A stretch of DNA of 64,000 bases, taken from Mantamonas sphyraenae (lineage: Eukaryota > CRuMs > Mantamonadidae). A program made the position numbers and the translations under genes. Positions within the stretch are counted from its first letter, which is position 1. Each line of letters opens with the position of its first letter. Shown piece after piece: positions 48,606 through 62,700 of the stretch. The stretch is taken from the NCBI GenBank assembly GCA_026936335.1, contig JAPMXV010000045.1:434001-498000 (forward strand). The letters are read 5' to 3'. The notes under the pieces were generated by a model. That model worked only from the letters and a program-made list of their open reading frames with translations. It was not told where the DNA came from and made no database searches.

Positions 48606-51600
48606 ATGTCATTGTCGTCATCTTCATCTTCATCTTCATCTTCATCGTCGTCGTCGTCGTCGTCGGCGGCGGCAACAGCGCATCATGGAGCGGAGGTGGC
48701 GCTGGTGGAGCCTCTCGGGAGCAACGAAGAACTGCTGAATGATCCGCTGGTGCGGATGGGCGTACCAAAGCACCTGCTGAAAAAGTATGTGCGGGAGCGG
48801 TCTGCACCGCAAAAGATTGCAAGCATCCAGTTTGGGGTGCTGTCGGAGGAGGAGATGGCGCGGATGAGTGAGATCCAGGTGGTGAACAACATGATCATCA
48901 ACGCACAGACGCGAAAGCCGATCGCATACGGCCCGCTGGACCCGAGGCTGGGCACGGCGAACAAGAACTATCGGTGCGAGACATGTGGGGAAGAGCTGGA
49001 GCTGTGTGCAGGACACTTTGGGTATGTGCGGCTGGCGTTGCCGGTGTTCCACGGCGGGTTCTTTCGGCTGATCAAGCAGATTCTGGAGTGCATTTGCAAG
49101 GTAAGGGGGATCAGAGACGGGATAGCGGGAGCGTGCACACCGAAGAGACGTGCATGTTGAGGGTGTTGCCGTGCCGGTGGGCGGAGGTGGGGTGGGTCTT
49201 GGACTTGGGGACAGGTGCATTTTTTTTTTTGGCGAGGCCAAATTCGCGGGAAGACGGACGGCTGACACGAGGACGATGGGGCGGTGTACACGGACATGTG
49301 TGCGCGACGTACGGGGCACATGGCACGTGGCACGTGGCTGTACCACACAGAACTGTGCACGTGTGCTGCTGCAGCCGTCGGAGCACGAAAAGTTCCTGAG
49401 CCAGATGCGACGTCGAAAGAACGAGGCGACGGCGCGTCAGCGCACGCTGAAGGCAGTGATTGTGGCGTGCAAAAAGGTGAAGGAGTGCCCGCACTGTGGG
49501 GACATGAACGGGAACGTACGCAAGATCGGGCCGCTGAAGCTGGTGCACGAGAAGTACAAGGACGGGGAGGAGAAGAGTGCGTGGACTCGAGCAAACATGA
49601 CGGACGCGCGCAGGCTGGTCAAGGACCTGGAAACGAAGCATCTTGCAAACGTGCAGGAGGATCTGAATCCGCAGCAGGTGCACTCATTGTTTTCACGCAT
49701 GTTGACGGAAGACATCGAGCTTCTGGACATCAACCCACAGTTTACGCACCCGAAAGACCTGCTGTTGAACTCTGTGCTCGTGCCGCCGGCGGTGATCAGG
49801 CCGTCGCAGTCGACGGATCCGTCGTCGGCAGGGTCGGACGATGACCTAACGCTGATTGTGGCGTCGATTGTGGGCACAAACAACCACCTGCGGCAGGCGC
49901 TGGAGAACGGGGCGACCATGACGGACGTGATGAGCAGGTGGGATTCGCTGCAGTCGCAGACGGCGCTGTACATCAACAGCGACCAGCCGGGCGTGGACCA
50001 GCCGACAAGCGGAGGCGGATACTCGAGCACACGACACACAAGTGGAATTGCGCAGCGGCTGAAGGGCAAGCACGGGCGGTTCCGAGGGAACCTGTCGGGC
50101 AAGCGGGTGGACTTTTCGTCACGTACTGTGATTTCGCCGGATCCGAACCTGGAAATCGACCAAGTGGCGGTGCCCGAACTGGTTGCGTGCGTGCTGACAT
50201 ACCCGGAGAGCGTGACGATGCTGAACCGGGAGCGGCTGCAGCGGCTGATCACGTCGGGGTCGCAATACCCAGGCGCAAACTACGTGCTGACGTCGCGTGG
50301 CAAGTTTTCGCTGGAACACATGAGCCGTAGCCAGAGGGAAAAGACGGCGAATGGCCTGAAGCCGGGGGATATTGTGGAGAGGCACTTGCAGGACGGGGAC
50401 ATTGTGCTTTTCAACAGGCAGCCGTCGCTGCACAAGCAATCGATCATGTCGCACCGTGCTGTGGTGAAGCCGTGGCGTACGTTTCGGTTCAACTTGTGTG
50501 CGTGCACGCCGTACAACGCAGATTTTGACGGCGACGAGATGAACCTGCACGTGCCGCAAACGGAAGAGGCGCGGGCGGAGGCACTGGTGCTGATGAATGT
50601 GAAGCAGAACATCATGACGCCGAAGAACGGAGAGCCACTGATTGCAGCGCTGCAGGACTTTCTGACAGCGGCGTACCTTGTGACCAAGAAGGATGCGTTT
50701 TTCGATCGGGCGCAGTTTGCGACACTGTGCTCGTACATGGTGGACCCGGAGGAGCGAGTGGATCTGCCGATGCCGAGTGTGGTGAAGCCGATGGAGCTGT
50801 GGACGGGCAAGCAGATCTTTGAGGTGCTGTTGTCGCGGCGGCGGTTTGCGTCGAGCCGGATCAACGTGTGCTTCGAGGCGCAGGGGCGGAACTATGTGGG
50901 CAACATGCACATGGATGTGAACGATGGCTACGTGTGCTTCCATCGCAACCGGCTGATCTGCGGCAACGTGGACAAGAAGATCCTGGGCAGCGGAACAAAG
51001 TCGTCGCTGTTTTACGTGCTTGTGCGCGACCAGGGTGTGCAGGTGGCGGCGGCGTGCATGGCGCGGCTGGCACGGCTGTGTTCACGGTACATCAGCGAGC
51101 AAGGGTTCTCGATTGGGATTGGGGACGTGACGCCGTCGAGCGTGGTGCTGACGCAGAAGCAACAGCTTGTGGACAGCGGATACGAAGAGGTGAATGGACA
51201 CCTGGCTGACTACGCGCAGGGGACGATGGAAACAGTGCCCGGGTGTGACGCGGAAGAGTCGCTGGAGATTCATCTGAACGCGGTTCTGAGTGAGATCCGT
51301 GAAAAGGCGGGCCAGGTGTGCTTTGAGAACCTGCATCGGACGAACGCGCCGCTGATTATGGCGCAATGCGGATCGAAGGGGTCGAAGATCAACATCTCGC
51401 AGATGGTTGCGTGCTTGGGCCAGCAGACGATCAGCGGAAAGCGCATCCCGAATGGGTTCGACCAGCGGTCGCTGCCACATTTTCCGCGAGCAAGCAAGGA
51501 GCCGCTGGCAAAGGGCTTTGTGTTCAACAGCTTCTACACGGGCCTGACGGCGACGGAGTTTTTCTTTCACACAATCGGAGGGCGCGAGGGCCTGGTGGAC

Positions 51601-53592
51601 ACGGCAGTCAAGACGGCGGAGACGGGATACATGCAGAGGCGGCTGATGAAAGCGCTGGAGGATCTTGCGGTGCAGTACGACAACACGGTGCGCAACTCGT
51701 TGAGTCACATTGTGCAGTTTCGGTACGGAGACGACGGGCTGGATCCGGCGAGCATGGAGCACGGCGGGCCGGTGGACTTTGAGCGCGTGTGGCGGTCGTG
51801 CACAGTGGTGGACGCGAGCGAAGGCAAGGGACGAGAAGAGGAGATGTTGATGCCATACGAGGTGGCTGTGGAGGCGTGGGAAATGATGAAGGGGCCAAAG
51901 TGGGAGCGATTCTGGGAGGACGGAGGGCAGCTGGAGCTGATGGCAGGGATGGAGGATGAGGAGGAGGAGGAGGAGGAGGGAGGCGAGCAGGGTGTGGCGG
52001 AAAAGGGGATGGATGTGGAGAATGGAGAGGCGGGGCCGAGCGGAGATGTGGGCGAGGCCGTGTTGAGCAGGAGCAGGGAGGAGAAGCCGGAATGGCCTGT
52101 GTTTCAGCACGAGCTGTGGCGATTCCTGATGATGCGTGCGGAGGGGACGCACAGGGTGATGCGCGGGATGGGGGTGTTGAACAAGTCGCAACAGGTTTCG
52201 CCTGCACACGCGTTTGCAAACGGAGGAGAGGCGGGGCTTCGGCAAGCGGCAAGCGTGGCGGGGGAAGAGGGACTGCATGCAGCAGCAGAGGCAGCAGAGG
52301 GGGAAGAGGCTGCAGCGTGGCGGCTGGTGAGTAACACGGGAGAGGTTACGCGTGCGCAGCTGAAGCGGTTTGTGGAGGAGTGCCGAGTGCGATACCAGCG
52401 GGCGTTGATTGAGCCTGGAGAAGCTGTGGGGGCGGTCGGGGCTCAGTCGATTGGAGAGCCGGGCACGCAGATGACGTTGAAGACATTCCATTTTGCTGGG
52501 GTGGCGTCGATGAACATTACGTTGGGAGTGCCGCGGATCAAGGAGATCATCAACGCGAGCAAGACGATTTCGACGCCGATTATCGACGCGTACCTGGAGC
52601 GAGATGACGACGAGATTGCAGCCAAGATGGCCAAGGCAGAAATTGAGATTACGCGTCTGCGGGATGTGGTGAAGGAGGTGCGGGAGGTTGTGCGTCCTTC
52701 GGGGACGCACCTGACGTTTGTGCTGAACATGGAGACGCTTGCAGCGCTGCTGATGACGGAGCGTGTGACGCCGTGGACGATCCGAGAGCACATTGTGGAG
52801 CAAACGAAGCTGAAGCCCGATCGTATCCGGGTGGTGAACAAGCACAAGTTCTACGTGGTGTACGACCAGGGCACGGCGGTGGGAGGGAGCACAGGTCGAG
52901 GGCGGCGCGTGGGCCAGGACGCGATGGAGGAGATGCGTGTGTCGATGGAGCGTGCGCTGTTCCAGATGCAGGCGGACAAGCGAGAGATTCTGGACTGCCG
53001 GGTGCATGGGATTGGGAGTGTGCAGCGCGCGGTGATTTCGTCCGAGAGCGTGTCGCGGAACGGGGTGGAGGGCCGGCTGTACAAGCTCGGGGTGGAAGGG
53101 ACAGGCCTGCGGGAGGTGATGTGCACGCGAGGAATCAAGGGCACGCTGTGCAAGTCGAACCACATCATCGAGGTGGAGTCTGTGCTGGGAATCGAGGCTG
53201 CACGTCAGAGCATCATGGACCAGATCCAGTACACGATGGAGTCACACGGAATGACGATCGACGCGCGGCATATGATGCTCTTGGCGGACCTGATGACGTG
53301 CAAGGGCCAGATTCTGGGCATTACGCGGTTTGGCATTTCGCAGCTGAAGGAGAGCGTGTTGATGCTGGCGTCGTTTGAAAAGACGACGGACCATCTGTTT
53401 GAAGGGAGCGGGCACACGCGCAACGACAAGATCATTGGGGTGTCTGAATGCATTATCCTGGGCATCCCGGTGCCGCTGGGCACGGGGTTGTTCAAGGTGA
53501 TGCGGGAGCGTCGCACAGACGACCCTGCCGAGGCGATTGGGAAGCAGGAACAGAAGAGGCGACACCAGTTGTTGCTGAGGAAGCGGTTCTGA
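48606..53592 (+). CDS. RPC1: DNA-directed RNA polymerase III largest subunit
   Basis: Exons 48606-49100 and 49375-53592 (GTAAGG donor, CTGCTGCAG acceptor, phase 0) encode 1,570 residues. After a Ser-run extension of about 20 residues the subunit follows POLR3A: the clamp zinc site CETCGEELELCAGHFGYV, a second CPHCGD site, the catalytic NADFDGDEMNLHVPQTEEA that binds the active-site magnesium, and the trigger-loop region GEAVGAVGAQSIGEPGTQMT. The close matches to Pol III (FFDRAQFA after the active site, LGTGLFKVM at the end) and the lack of heptad repeats exclude Pol II. Pol III makes tRNAs, 5S rRNA and U6. An acidic insertion (about 51,945-52,085) precedes the trigger-loop region. The intron contains an 11-base T run. 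The gene sits between the two divergent giant HECT paralogues. Confidence 0.96.
49220..49230 (+). repeat. Poly-T run in RPC1 intron
   Basis: Eleven consecutive T residues lie mid-intron, about 150 bp upstream of the acceptor. No function is evident. Confidence 0.9.
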
Positions 53593-53782
53593 AGGAAAGG
53601 AGTTGTGCGCAGACGAGAGTGGCCAGCGGAGGTGCTGGCACCCAAATTGCTTTTGCATCGACTTTGAGAACTCCCCACTCAAAACCGCGAAGCAGTGCAT
53701 TCCGAAAGGATCCTAAAACACATACATACAAAAGAGACTCTTTTGAACCCACAATCAAGACCCTAAAGACTCAATCGGAATC
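53593..53782. other. Intergenic region, RPC1 to HECT ligase 2
   Basis: This 190 bp region holds the RPC1 3' end and the promoter of the second giant HECT gene. The 80 bp before the ATG are relatively A-rich, unlike the surrounding coding DNA. No named element is seen. Confidence 0.4.
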
Positions 53783-56700
53783 ATGGGAAACTCGCTGAAC
53801 AAAGCATTGTTGGACGAGGACGGAAACTTTGACGAGGAGGCGCTTAGCAGCTCTGTCCAGGATGACCGGGCGTGGCTGAAGCTGGCTGCCAACGACGTGC
53901 TGGACGACGAGACGGTGGTGAAGAAGGCTGCGTCTGCTGAAGTTGGCGGCGCAGGTTTCGGTGAGTTTTTGGAGCCGGCGGGGGGGGTGGTCACAATTTT
54001 TGTGGCGAGGGGATTTTTTGTGATGACGTGTTTGCGACGAGTGCGTGCACGGGAGGTTGGAAGGGCGTGTGGAGATGTGGTGGGGACGGGTGCATGGAAG
54101 CGAGGTGGGGAGGATGTCTATGTGTGGACGGTGGTCACATTGTGCTGGGAAAGTGGAGATGCAGGGAGGAGAGCAAACGCAAACGCGCTCGGGAGGGGAA
54201 ATCCGTGCACGCAAGGAGCCGGGCGGCCGCAGCGCGGGGAGTGGGCAAGGAGTGAGGGAAGAGACAGGTGCATGGAGGAGGGTGGTATATGGAGGGTGAG
54301 GTTGCGATCGTGGCGGGTTTGCATGTGTGAAGAGGCCCGGAATGCATGGTGGGAGGGCGGGAAAGGCGAAGAAAGGGCTGGAGAGGGAGCGAGGGCCTTT
54401 TTGCGCAAGCGAGATGACGGGACAACTGGCTTACACACGAGTGTGCGTGCACACGGCCGGTATGACACATGGACACAGTGCCGCGACTCGACACGAGCAC
54501 CGGCCCGTACTTTATGGAGTACTCGAACAACGACAACACGGTGAAGACGAACAACTACAGCGACTGGTGCACGTGCTGGTCCAAGGCAGTGATGAACAAG
54601 GCCCGCGTGTACGAGTGGGAGGTGCGCATCGATCGCACCGAGTCTGGAACCATCATGATTGGTGTGGGCGAGGCATCGCACTCGAACACGTACTACTTGG
54701 GTAAGGAGACAAGGGGGGTGTGCGCGATGTGTTTTGATCCCGACCGTTTGCGGTTTTGGCGCGCGAGGCACAGGATGGTGTGATGGTGTGATGGTGGGAT
54801 GGTGGGATGGTGGGATGAGGGGATGCAGTTGTTGACACAACGATGGGTGGTTGGTACACACACACACACACACACCATGTGACCACAGGTGGCTCGTCGT
54901 CGTACGGAGGCTGGTCGTACTACTGCTGCAGCTACGCGTACCGCTACCACGACGGGTACAGCTACAGCTATGGCGAACAGTGCTACACAGGTGACGTGGT
55001 GGGCGTTCGCCTGGACCTGAAGGCAGGCACGCTGTCGTTCAGCAAGAACGGCGTGGATTTGGGCCAGGCGTACGGCCCGAGCGATGGCCTGCAGGGCAAG
55101 GAGCTGTATGCAGCAGTGTCGCTGTACAGCAAGGACGACCAGGTGACGTTTGTGAAGAAGGGTTCGTCGGGAACTTCGATCTCGGACGAGTTCCTTGTGG
55201 ACAACAGCTCGGCGCTGGACGATCTGGACTCGAACTACACTCAGGCGATGATGCTGAGCGCCACCAGCAGCTCGGTGCCGTCCATGGTGCCAGAGAGCAT
55301 GCAGCCCGAGAGGAACAACCGTGTGGGTGTGGCGGACCACGGCGTGAGCAACGCTGCACAGGTGGTCGACATGAACCGAGGTCTGTTGACCACGGACACG
55401 CGTCTGCTGAGCACCAAGGCCGACATGGCCACCATGAGCCAGTTCTTCAACAAGAGCCTGGTGAACAAGTTCAAGGTGATCAAGCGCGTGCAGCTGGCTC
55501 TGCTGCGCGAGGAGGAGCGCGCCAAGCGCAACGGCGGCAGCAGCAGCTCGAGCAGCAGCTCGTCGAGCAGCAGCAGCAGCAGCAGCGGTTCTTCGAGCGG
55601 CGTGGGAGCAGCAGGCGCCGTGGTGCGCTACACCATCCGCCTGGTGCTGCGCCTGGTCAAGAACGCGGCGCAGTCGCCCGAGGAAATGGCCGAAGTGATG
55701 GAAATGTTGCAGGAACTGATGGCACAGATTCGCAGCAGCACCAACAAGGGCGAGAAGCTGTCGCCCATGGTCAACACCGCGCTGGAGACGGTTCAGGAGA
55801 ACGTGACCAAGTCGTTTGCTGGCCAGGTGCCGCAGGATTCGCTCGTGCGTCTGCTGCTGGACATCGGCTTCACGCGCGACTCGTTCGCCTCGCTGCTGTC
55901 TGTGTGCGAGGTGCTGTTTGGCCTGGACGGCGAGGTCGACCTCGGCGATGTGGCCGACTCGTTGCTCACCGCCCTGAGCGAGCGCAACGTGCAGCAGCTC
56001 AACACGCTGGCAAGCAACAGCAGCGACGTGACCTTCCCCCTGGAACTGCCCTCGTCATCCTCGACAGAGGAGAACAAGGTGCCCGCCACCATCGCAACCG
56101 ACGGCACGTACGTGTATCTGCACCGTGTCGGCCTTGGCCTCATCAAGCTTGGCACCGGCGCCAACGGCTCCGTGGGCGGCCGCGTGTACGCGCACAACTC
56201 GGACTACAGCAACGAGACACCCGGCTGGCTGGCGTACGCCAACGGCTCGCTGTACTTCCGTTCGTCGCAGACAGCCGAGGGCTTTGAGGCCGTGTCCACC
56301 GACTCGCTGACAGCCAGTGACGCCAAAGGCAAGGCCAACGTCGAGGCCGTGGACGGCCAGCCGCTGTTTAGCGCCGAGTCGACCATTGCAGGCGACAACC
56401 CGGGCTCCGCTGAGGAGGTGAACAACCGCTCGCCGCTGTTTTCGGACGGCCGCTACCTGTATGTGGCTTCCCAGATCGCGCCGGGCAAGAACGACGACCG
56501 TGTGGCCAGCGCAAACGTGTCGGACGAAGGCGCCGCGTCTGCAGCCGGCTCCGGCCAGTATGTGGTGGACGTGCATGACCCTGCGGACGGCATGCGCCAA
56601 CTGCGCCGCGTGGTGCTGACCGGAGCCAACCAGGAGGCCGGCAAGACGGTGGTGGCCATCAACTGTGGCGGCCTGCAGGCCACCGGGGCCGACGGTACGG

Positions 56701-59700
56701 TGTACCAGAGCGACCGCTATTTCAACTACTCGAACGCGATGACGAGCACGCCGTCGGGTCAGAAGGACGACCCGATCTTCTGCAGCACGCGAGAGGCCAT
56801 GGAGGAGAAGAACCTCGAGTACGCCATTCCGTTGGAGGACGGCGACTACATGGTGACGCTGAAGCTGGTGGACAACTCGAGCAGCGCCGGCGCAGGCAAG
56901 CGCCAGTTTGACGTGCGCGCCCAGGGCCGTGTGGTGCTGAAGAAGATGGACCCGTACCTGCTGGACAGCGGCAAGGGAGCCGACGTGACGTTCCCCGTGT
57001 CGACGACGTCGCGCAAGGGCCTTACGCTGGAGTTTGTCAACGTGGAGGGCCAAGCGATGGTGGCAGGCATTGTCATCAAGGAGATGGAGGCATCCGAGCG
57101 CTCGCAGCCACTGTTCCTGCTGAAGGAGGCGCTGACGCAGGGTGCGTTCTTTGCCAACGGCGACTTTGTGGGCCTGACCCTGCCCAACGCCGTGACGCCG
57201 CGCACGTACTTCCCGAAGGGCTCGTCGAACAGCAGCGGGGTGACGCTGACGTTTGACAGCTTCACGGGCGCGCTGGTGAGCACGGAAATGACGCCTTCGG
57301 GCGCCGTGGCATTCGACTACGCGGGCAACTGCGCGTACCAGCTCGAGGAGAGCGACAAGCGCATGCGCCGCAGCCTGAACAACGCCGTGCTGTCGTCCCT
57401 GGGCGAGAGCCGCCCGGCCGGAGTCGTGCAGCCGCTGGAGGCTGGCCAGACGACGCTGGGCGCACGCGAGCTGGGCCTGCAGCTGCTGTGGCACCTGTAC
57501 GCGCGCAGCCGCCCGTATGGCCCCACCGACGCAGAAGAGCAGGTCAAGGGAATGTCTCCGTCGTCGCTGGGCACGCACTTTGAGGTGAGCGAAAGCACGT
57601 TTGCCTCGTTGCTGTCGCTGCTGCAGAGCAACTCGGCCGCCTTCTTCTCGGGCGAGGCCGACGACAGCGTGCTGTTTGTGGTGCGCAGCGTGCTGAGCAT
57701 GCTCTCGACCAACTTGTACCACCTGAAGAAGAGCGGCACGAGCTCGGAGAACGCAGGTCTGGCCGCCAGCGGCTCGCTTGTGGCGCCCCTGCGTGAGACG
57801 TTGGAGAACATGATCAACGAGGGCACGCAGCTGGACTCGAGCGACGCCAAGTATTCGCAGTTTGTCGAGATCCAGCGCACGGCGGTGGTGACGCTGACGA
57901 GCGCGTTTGACGTGTTCTACCCGTCGGCGAAGGAGCAGTGCAACATCCTGTCGGGTCTGCTGCAGCGCCGCACGGACAGCCCGGAGACGTTCAACCAGAT
58001 CCAGACGGTGTACCTGGAGCACCTGCTGGGCCGCTTCTCGTCGTACACGGCTGTGAGCAAGCTGCTCGAGTCGGATGACAGCGCAAACGACAGCGAGAGC
58101 GCCGCCGAAGCGCAAGGCTCCGCAGTGGCCGCGATCATCAACACGCTCGTGAGCGTGGTGTCGCAAGAGACGCAGCAATTCCTGGAGGAGACGTACCAGA
58201 TGAGCAGCTCGCCTACCCTGCCGTCGGAGGCGCTGGTGTTCCCGTCGTCGCAGGCGCTGGGTGTGCTGGGTGCGCTGCAGAAGCAGCTGGTGTACAAGGC
58301 GACTGCCAAGGATGCGGACAGCACCGAGGTGGAGCCGGTGACGCAGAAGCACACTGTGGCCGTGCTGGACGCAGGCAACTCGGACGACACGATTTCGCTC
58401 GAGCTGCTCGTGTTTTACGCAGACACGTTCTGCACGCAGGCTGGCTCGCTGTACCAGAAGATCCTGGACATCAACGAGGCGGTGAACCCCGAGCCTCACT
58501 ACCTGCACCCGTCGCTGCTGCAGTTCCTGGACGCGTCGTACATCGGCCAGCTGCTTCCCATGCTTGCAACGACGCTGTGTCTGTTCTCCACCAACCTGGT
58601 GTTCTCGTCGCGCATGCTGCACATGCTCGTGACCGTGATCAAGCCGCTGGAGTCGCTGACGAACAAGCTGCCCATCATCGCGCAGATGGAGTACCAGGAA
58701 GAGGACAAGGGCGAGCTCAAGGTCGTCGCGGGCGACATTGACGCAAGCGAGACCATGACGCTGCCGGACGGATTTGGCAGCGAGGTCACCGAGGTACGCC
58801 GTGAGTTCCGCGCCCCGTACGCCACATCGCTGCTCGTGTCTGTGGACCTGCAGGAGGCCAAGCTGCAGGACCCGGCCGAGGGCGAGGAAGCACCTGCGCG
58901 CGGCAAGTTCCGCGTGGAGGTGTACGAGGGCACGGGCGAAGGCGTCAAGGAGGTGGTTGTGCTGGAGTCCATGGAGGACGTGAGCAGCAAGGCCGCAGAA
59001 GACGTCAAGGTCGGCGCAGGCTCGGCCACGATTGTGATCAAGTGCACCGAGGCAGGCGCACATGCACTCGTGGGCACGCTTGAGGTCACGGTCGGCTCGC
59101 AGAAGAATGTGCGCCTTGTGCGCAACATGAACAACCTGCTGCTGACGCTGGCGTACCTGGCCGGACGCTGCGCAGGCACGCTTGTGGACGGCGGAGTTGC
59201 GCTGAAGAGCGAGTCCGAAGTCGGCAAGTGGTTGCAGTCGGAGCTGTTCAGCGGTGGCCTTGACGAGCAGGCCAACCCGCCGCCTGCGGAGATCACGCAC
59301 CTGGTCAACGTGACACAGGGCAAGATCTCGTCGTTGCCGGGCAGCCGACGCACGTCTGTGAAGCCTATGCCGCTGAAGCGCTCGCAGAGCGCAATGGTGG
59401 AAGTGGACACCTTCCTGCAGGACCTGATTGCCGACCCCGAGCACGACCTGGTGGTGCGTTGCGCAAAGGGCACCCCGCCGCTGCGTGGCAAGGCCGTGAA
59501 GCTGGCCAAGGATGAGGTGTTGGGCGCAGTGCGCACTGTGTTTGCCGCCATGCTCAAGCACGAGGGCATGGCCGTGGAGGCCATCACGTTTGCACAAACG
59601 CCCAAGGACGAAAAGGCGCCGAAGAACCTGAAGGAGGTGTACAAGCAGGCCGTCAAGGTTGTGCAGTGGATGCAGACGCAGCGCCAGAAGAAGCTGAGCG

Positions 59701-62700
59701 CCAACACGGACGTGGAGGACGACGCCGAGCTGGAGGACAAGGTGGCCGCGGATTACAAGAAGTACGCGGAGGAAGTGACGGAGAAGGCCAACTTCCTGCT
59801 GGGCTTTGCACCCAGCGCCCGCCGCGCCAACGCCCTGCCTGCGCGCAGCGTGCAGACGACGCTGGCCAGTGCAGCCGGCGCCCTGGGCGGCAGCAGCAGT
59901 TCGCTTGGCTCGCCCGGCAGCCCGAAGCTTGGCGGCAAGTTTGCCAGTGGCTGGAACAAGGTGAAGAACGCCATGGAGGCGATGAAGAGCCTGAAGCAGA
60001 TGATGAACGAGCGCGTGCAGCAGCTGAAGGGCCTGAGCGACGACGTGGACACGCTGGCTGTGTCCAAGAGCGTGCTGAGCTTTGTGGAGTCGCGTGACGT
60101 GGCGATGGACAAGCTGACGCAGGCTGTGCGTGCGCGCCAGGCACGCGCGGTGCTGCGCACGGCAGGCTTCGAGGCTGTGTCGAAGCTGCTGGGCTCGCCC
60201 GCTGTGAGCGACAGCGTGCCCCAAGAGGGCACGGACGTGTACCTGAAGAGGAGCCAGACGTCGGAGGTGCAGATCCAGGTGCTGCGTTTCATGGCCGACA
60301 AGTTTGAAACGCGCGTGGAGAACGAGGAGAGTGCAAGCCCTGGCCAGGAGGAGTACAACCACCCGGACATCCTGCACTACCTGCAGGGCGTGGACGCGTG
60401 CGGCAACGAGCTCAACTCCAAGGTGACCAACAGCTACTACAACCTGCTGCAGTCGCTGGTCGACTACATCCGCTCGATGTACCAGCCGCAGCGCCGCGCG
60501 GCTTTCGCAGGCAGCGAGCTGGACGCCCTCGCCGTGGCCCTCAAGGTCATGTGCGTGGACTACCGCGACGAAGACTCGCAGTACCTGAACGACATCGAGG
60601 TGCTGGGAGCGCTGTACCCGTTCCTTTCGTTCGAGGGCGATCTGGAGCGCGAGCAGGTCACACGGGATCTGCGCGCCGAGCGCGACGCCGCCCAGAAGGA
60701 GGGCAGCATGAAGAACGTGAAGGAGGCGCAGCTCAAGTTGGACGATTGGGAGAAGCTGAACGATCAGCTGCAGGACATCCAAGGGCAGGTCACGAGCCTG
60801 TTCCGCATCTTGGCCCTGCTGACCGTGCGCAACGACCCGGCCGGAGCCAAGGACCAGAAGACGGCCATCCACAGCCAGCGCCTGGCCGAGGATGTGTTTG
60901 ACATCTTCTACAAGGAGCTGTCTGCACTGAACGAGGCGGGCAACGCGCTGTCGACCGTGCGAAGCGACAACGTGAGCGGTGGCAAGGTTGCCGAGGACTC
61001 GCTGCTGTTGCTGGACCGCGTGGCCTACCTGCATGCCACCAACGAGGGATTGAGCGTGCCGCAGGTTGACGAGGCATTCAACAACGACTTTACGGTCGGC
61101 CTGTGGATGTACAAGATCATGGGCAACAGCGGCGGTCGCATCGTGAGCAACGAGACGCCCGACGGCGACGGCAGCGCTCAGTTCACGCTGAAGCTGTACG
61201 GCAACGGCGACGACCAAAAGGTGACTGTCGAGTGCGGCGGCCAGAGCGTGGAGAGCAGCGAGTCGATCCCGGATCGCACATGGACGCATGTGGCCGTGTC
61301 GCGCAGCGCCACCAACGGCCTGAAACTGTTCATGAACGGCAAGGAGGTGGGCGCAGCCGAGGGCGGCGAGAAGGAGGTGCCGCTGAAGCTGAGCGACTAC
61401 CCCATGTACATCGGCGCCACGCCGGTGCGCATGAACGAGATGTTCACAGGCGTGGTCACGGAAGGCTTCGATGGCTTTGTGACCGAGGTGCGCTTCAGCA
61501 AGGGAGCAGCTGCGGACGAGGAGGCGCTGGGTCTGGGCGAGGGCAAGCCGGCCGAGGTGCCGTTTGCGCTGAGCGTGCCCAACCTGGTGAGCCAGAGCGT
61601 GGAGTCTGTCCTGCAGACGATGCTGCCCCTGCTGGTGCATCCGTCCGCAGCGACCCTTGTGTCCACGGGCCAGTTTGTGCAGCTGCTGCTGAGCATTGTG
61701 ATGGACAACGACATCAGCTCGTCGCCGATCAACACCAGCCTGGACAACACGGTGATGGCCATCCGCGCTTGCCGCAAGGCATTCACACGCCAGCACCCGA
61801 CCGGCCTGGGCCAGATGGTGGAGACGTTTGAGGGCGTGCCCACAGTGTCTGCTGACAACCCGGCGGCTGTGCTGATCAACACCCTCCTGTGCGTGGTGGG
61901 CAACGCCTTTGCTCTGGGCGGGCAGGCGGACGCCAAGGTGCAGGTAGCCGCTCGCGCCAAGTACACGGTGGCGGCGGAGCTTGCGCTGCTGCTTCGCTCG
62001 CTGCTGTCGTGCGACATGTGGGCCGAGGATCTGAAGCAGGCGCTGACCAACGCTCTGGGCGACATCCCGGCCGTGATGGAGAGCGTGAGCAGCGGCTCGT
62101 TTGCCATGGGTGAACGCGAAGCGATTGTGGTGGGCGCACTCAGCGTGCTGGGTGGCCTGACCGACTGCGTGCGCACAGGCAGCCGTGTGGTGTACACCAC
62201 CACTGAGGGCGAGGAGAAGACGGGTACGGTGATGTGGTACAGCGCGACCACGTCGTACGTGCCGGTGCTGCTCGACGAGACGATCAAGGCCGATTCGCAG
62301 CTGTTGCCCGAGACCCAGCTGCTGGACCTGAGCCAGATCCGCCCCGAACTGGACGGCGACGTGGCCGTGAAGCCCGATGTGTTCCCGCTGACTGCAGGTC
62401 TGAGCGAAGCATTCGGAGCTTTGCTGAAGGCAGCTGTGCAGCGCAAGGAGGGCGAGTCGACCAACAACGGCGACTCGTCTGCGGCCAAGTTCTTCAACAT
62501 CCTGCTGAGCAAGGGCCTGAAGGTGCTTTCTCTGATGTTGATCAGCACTCAGAGCGGTGACCAGTTCCTGGCCAGCGACCTGCTGTCGGATCTGATGACG
62601 CTGGCGACCAGCGCAACCAACCTGAACGCATTCCCTGAAGCGGACGTGCTGCTGACCAAGGTGCAGCGTCTGGAGGAGGCGTTGTACAACACGCGCCCTT

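Noticed and set aside
48606-53592. RNA polymerase II or I largest subunit
   Set aside because: There are no C-terminal heptads, and both ends and the post-active-site region match the Pol III type.
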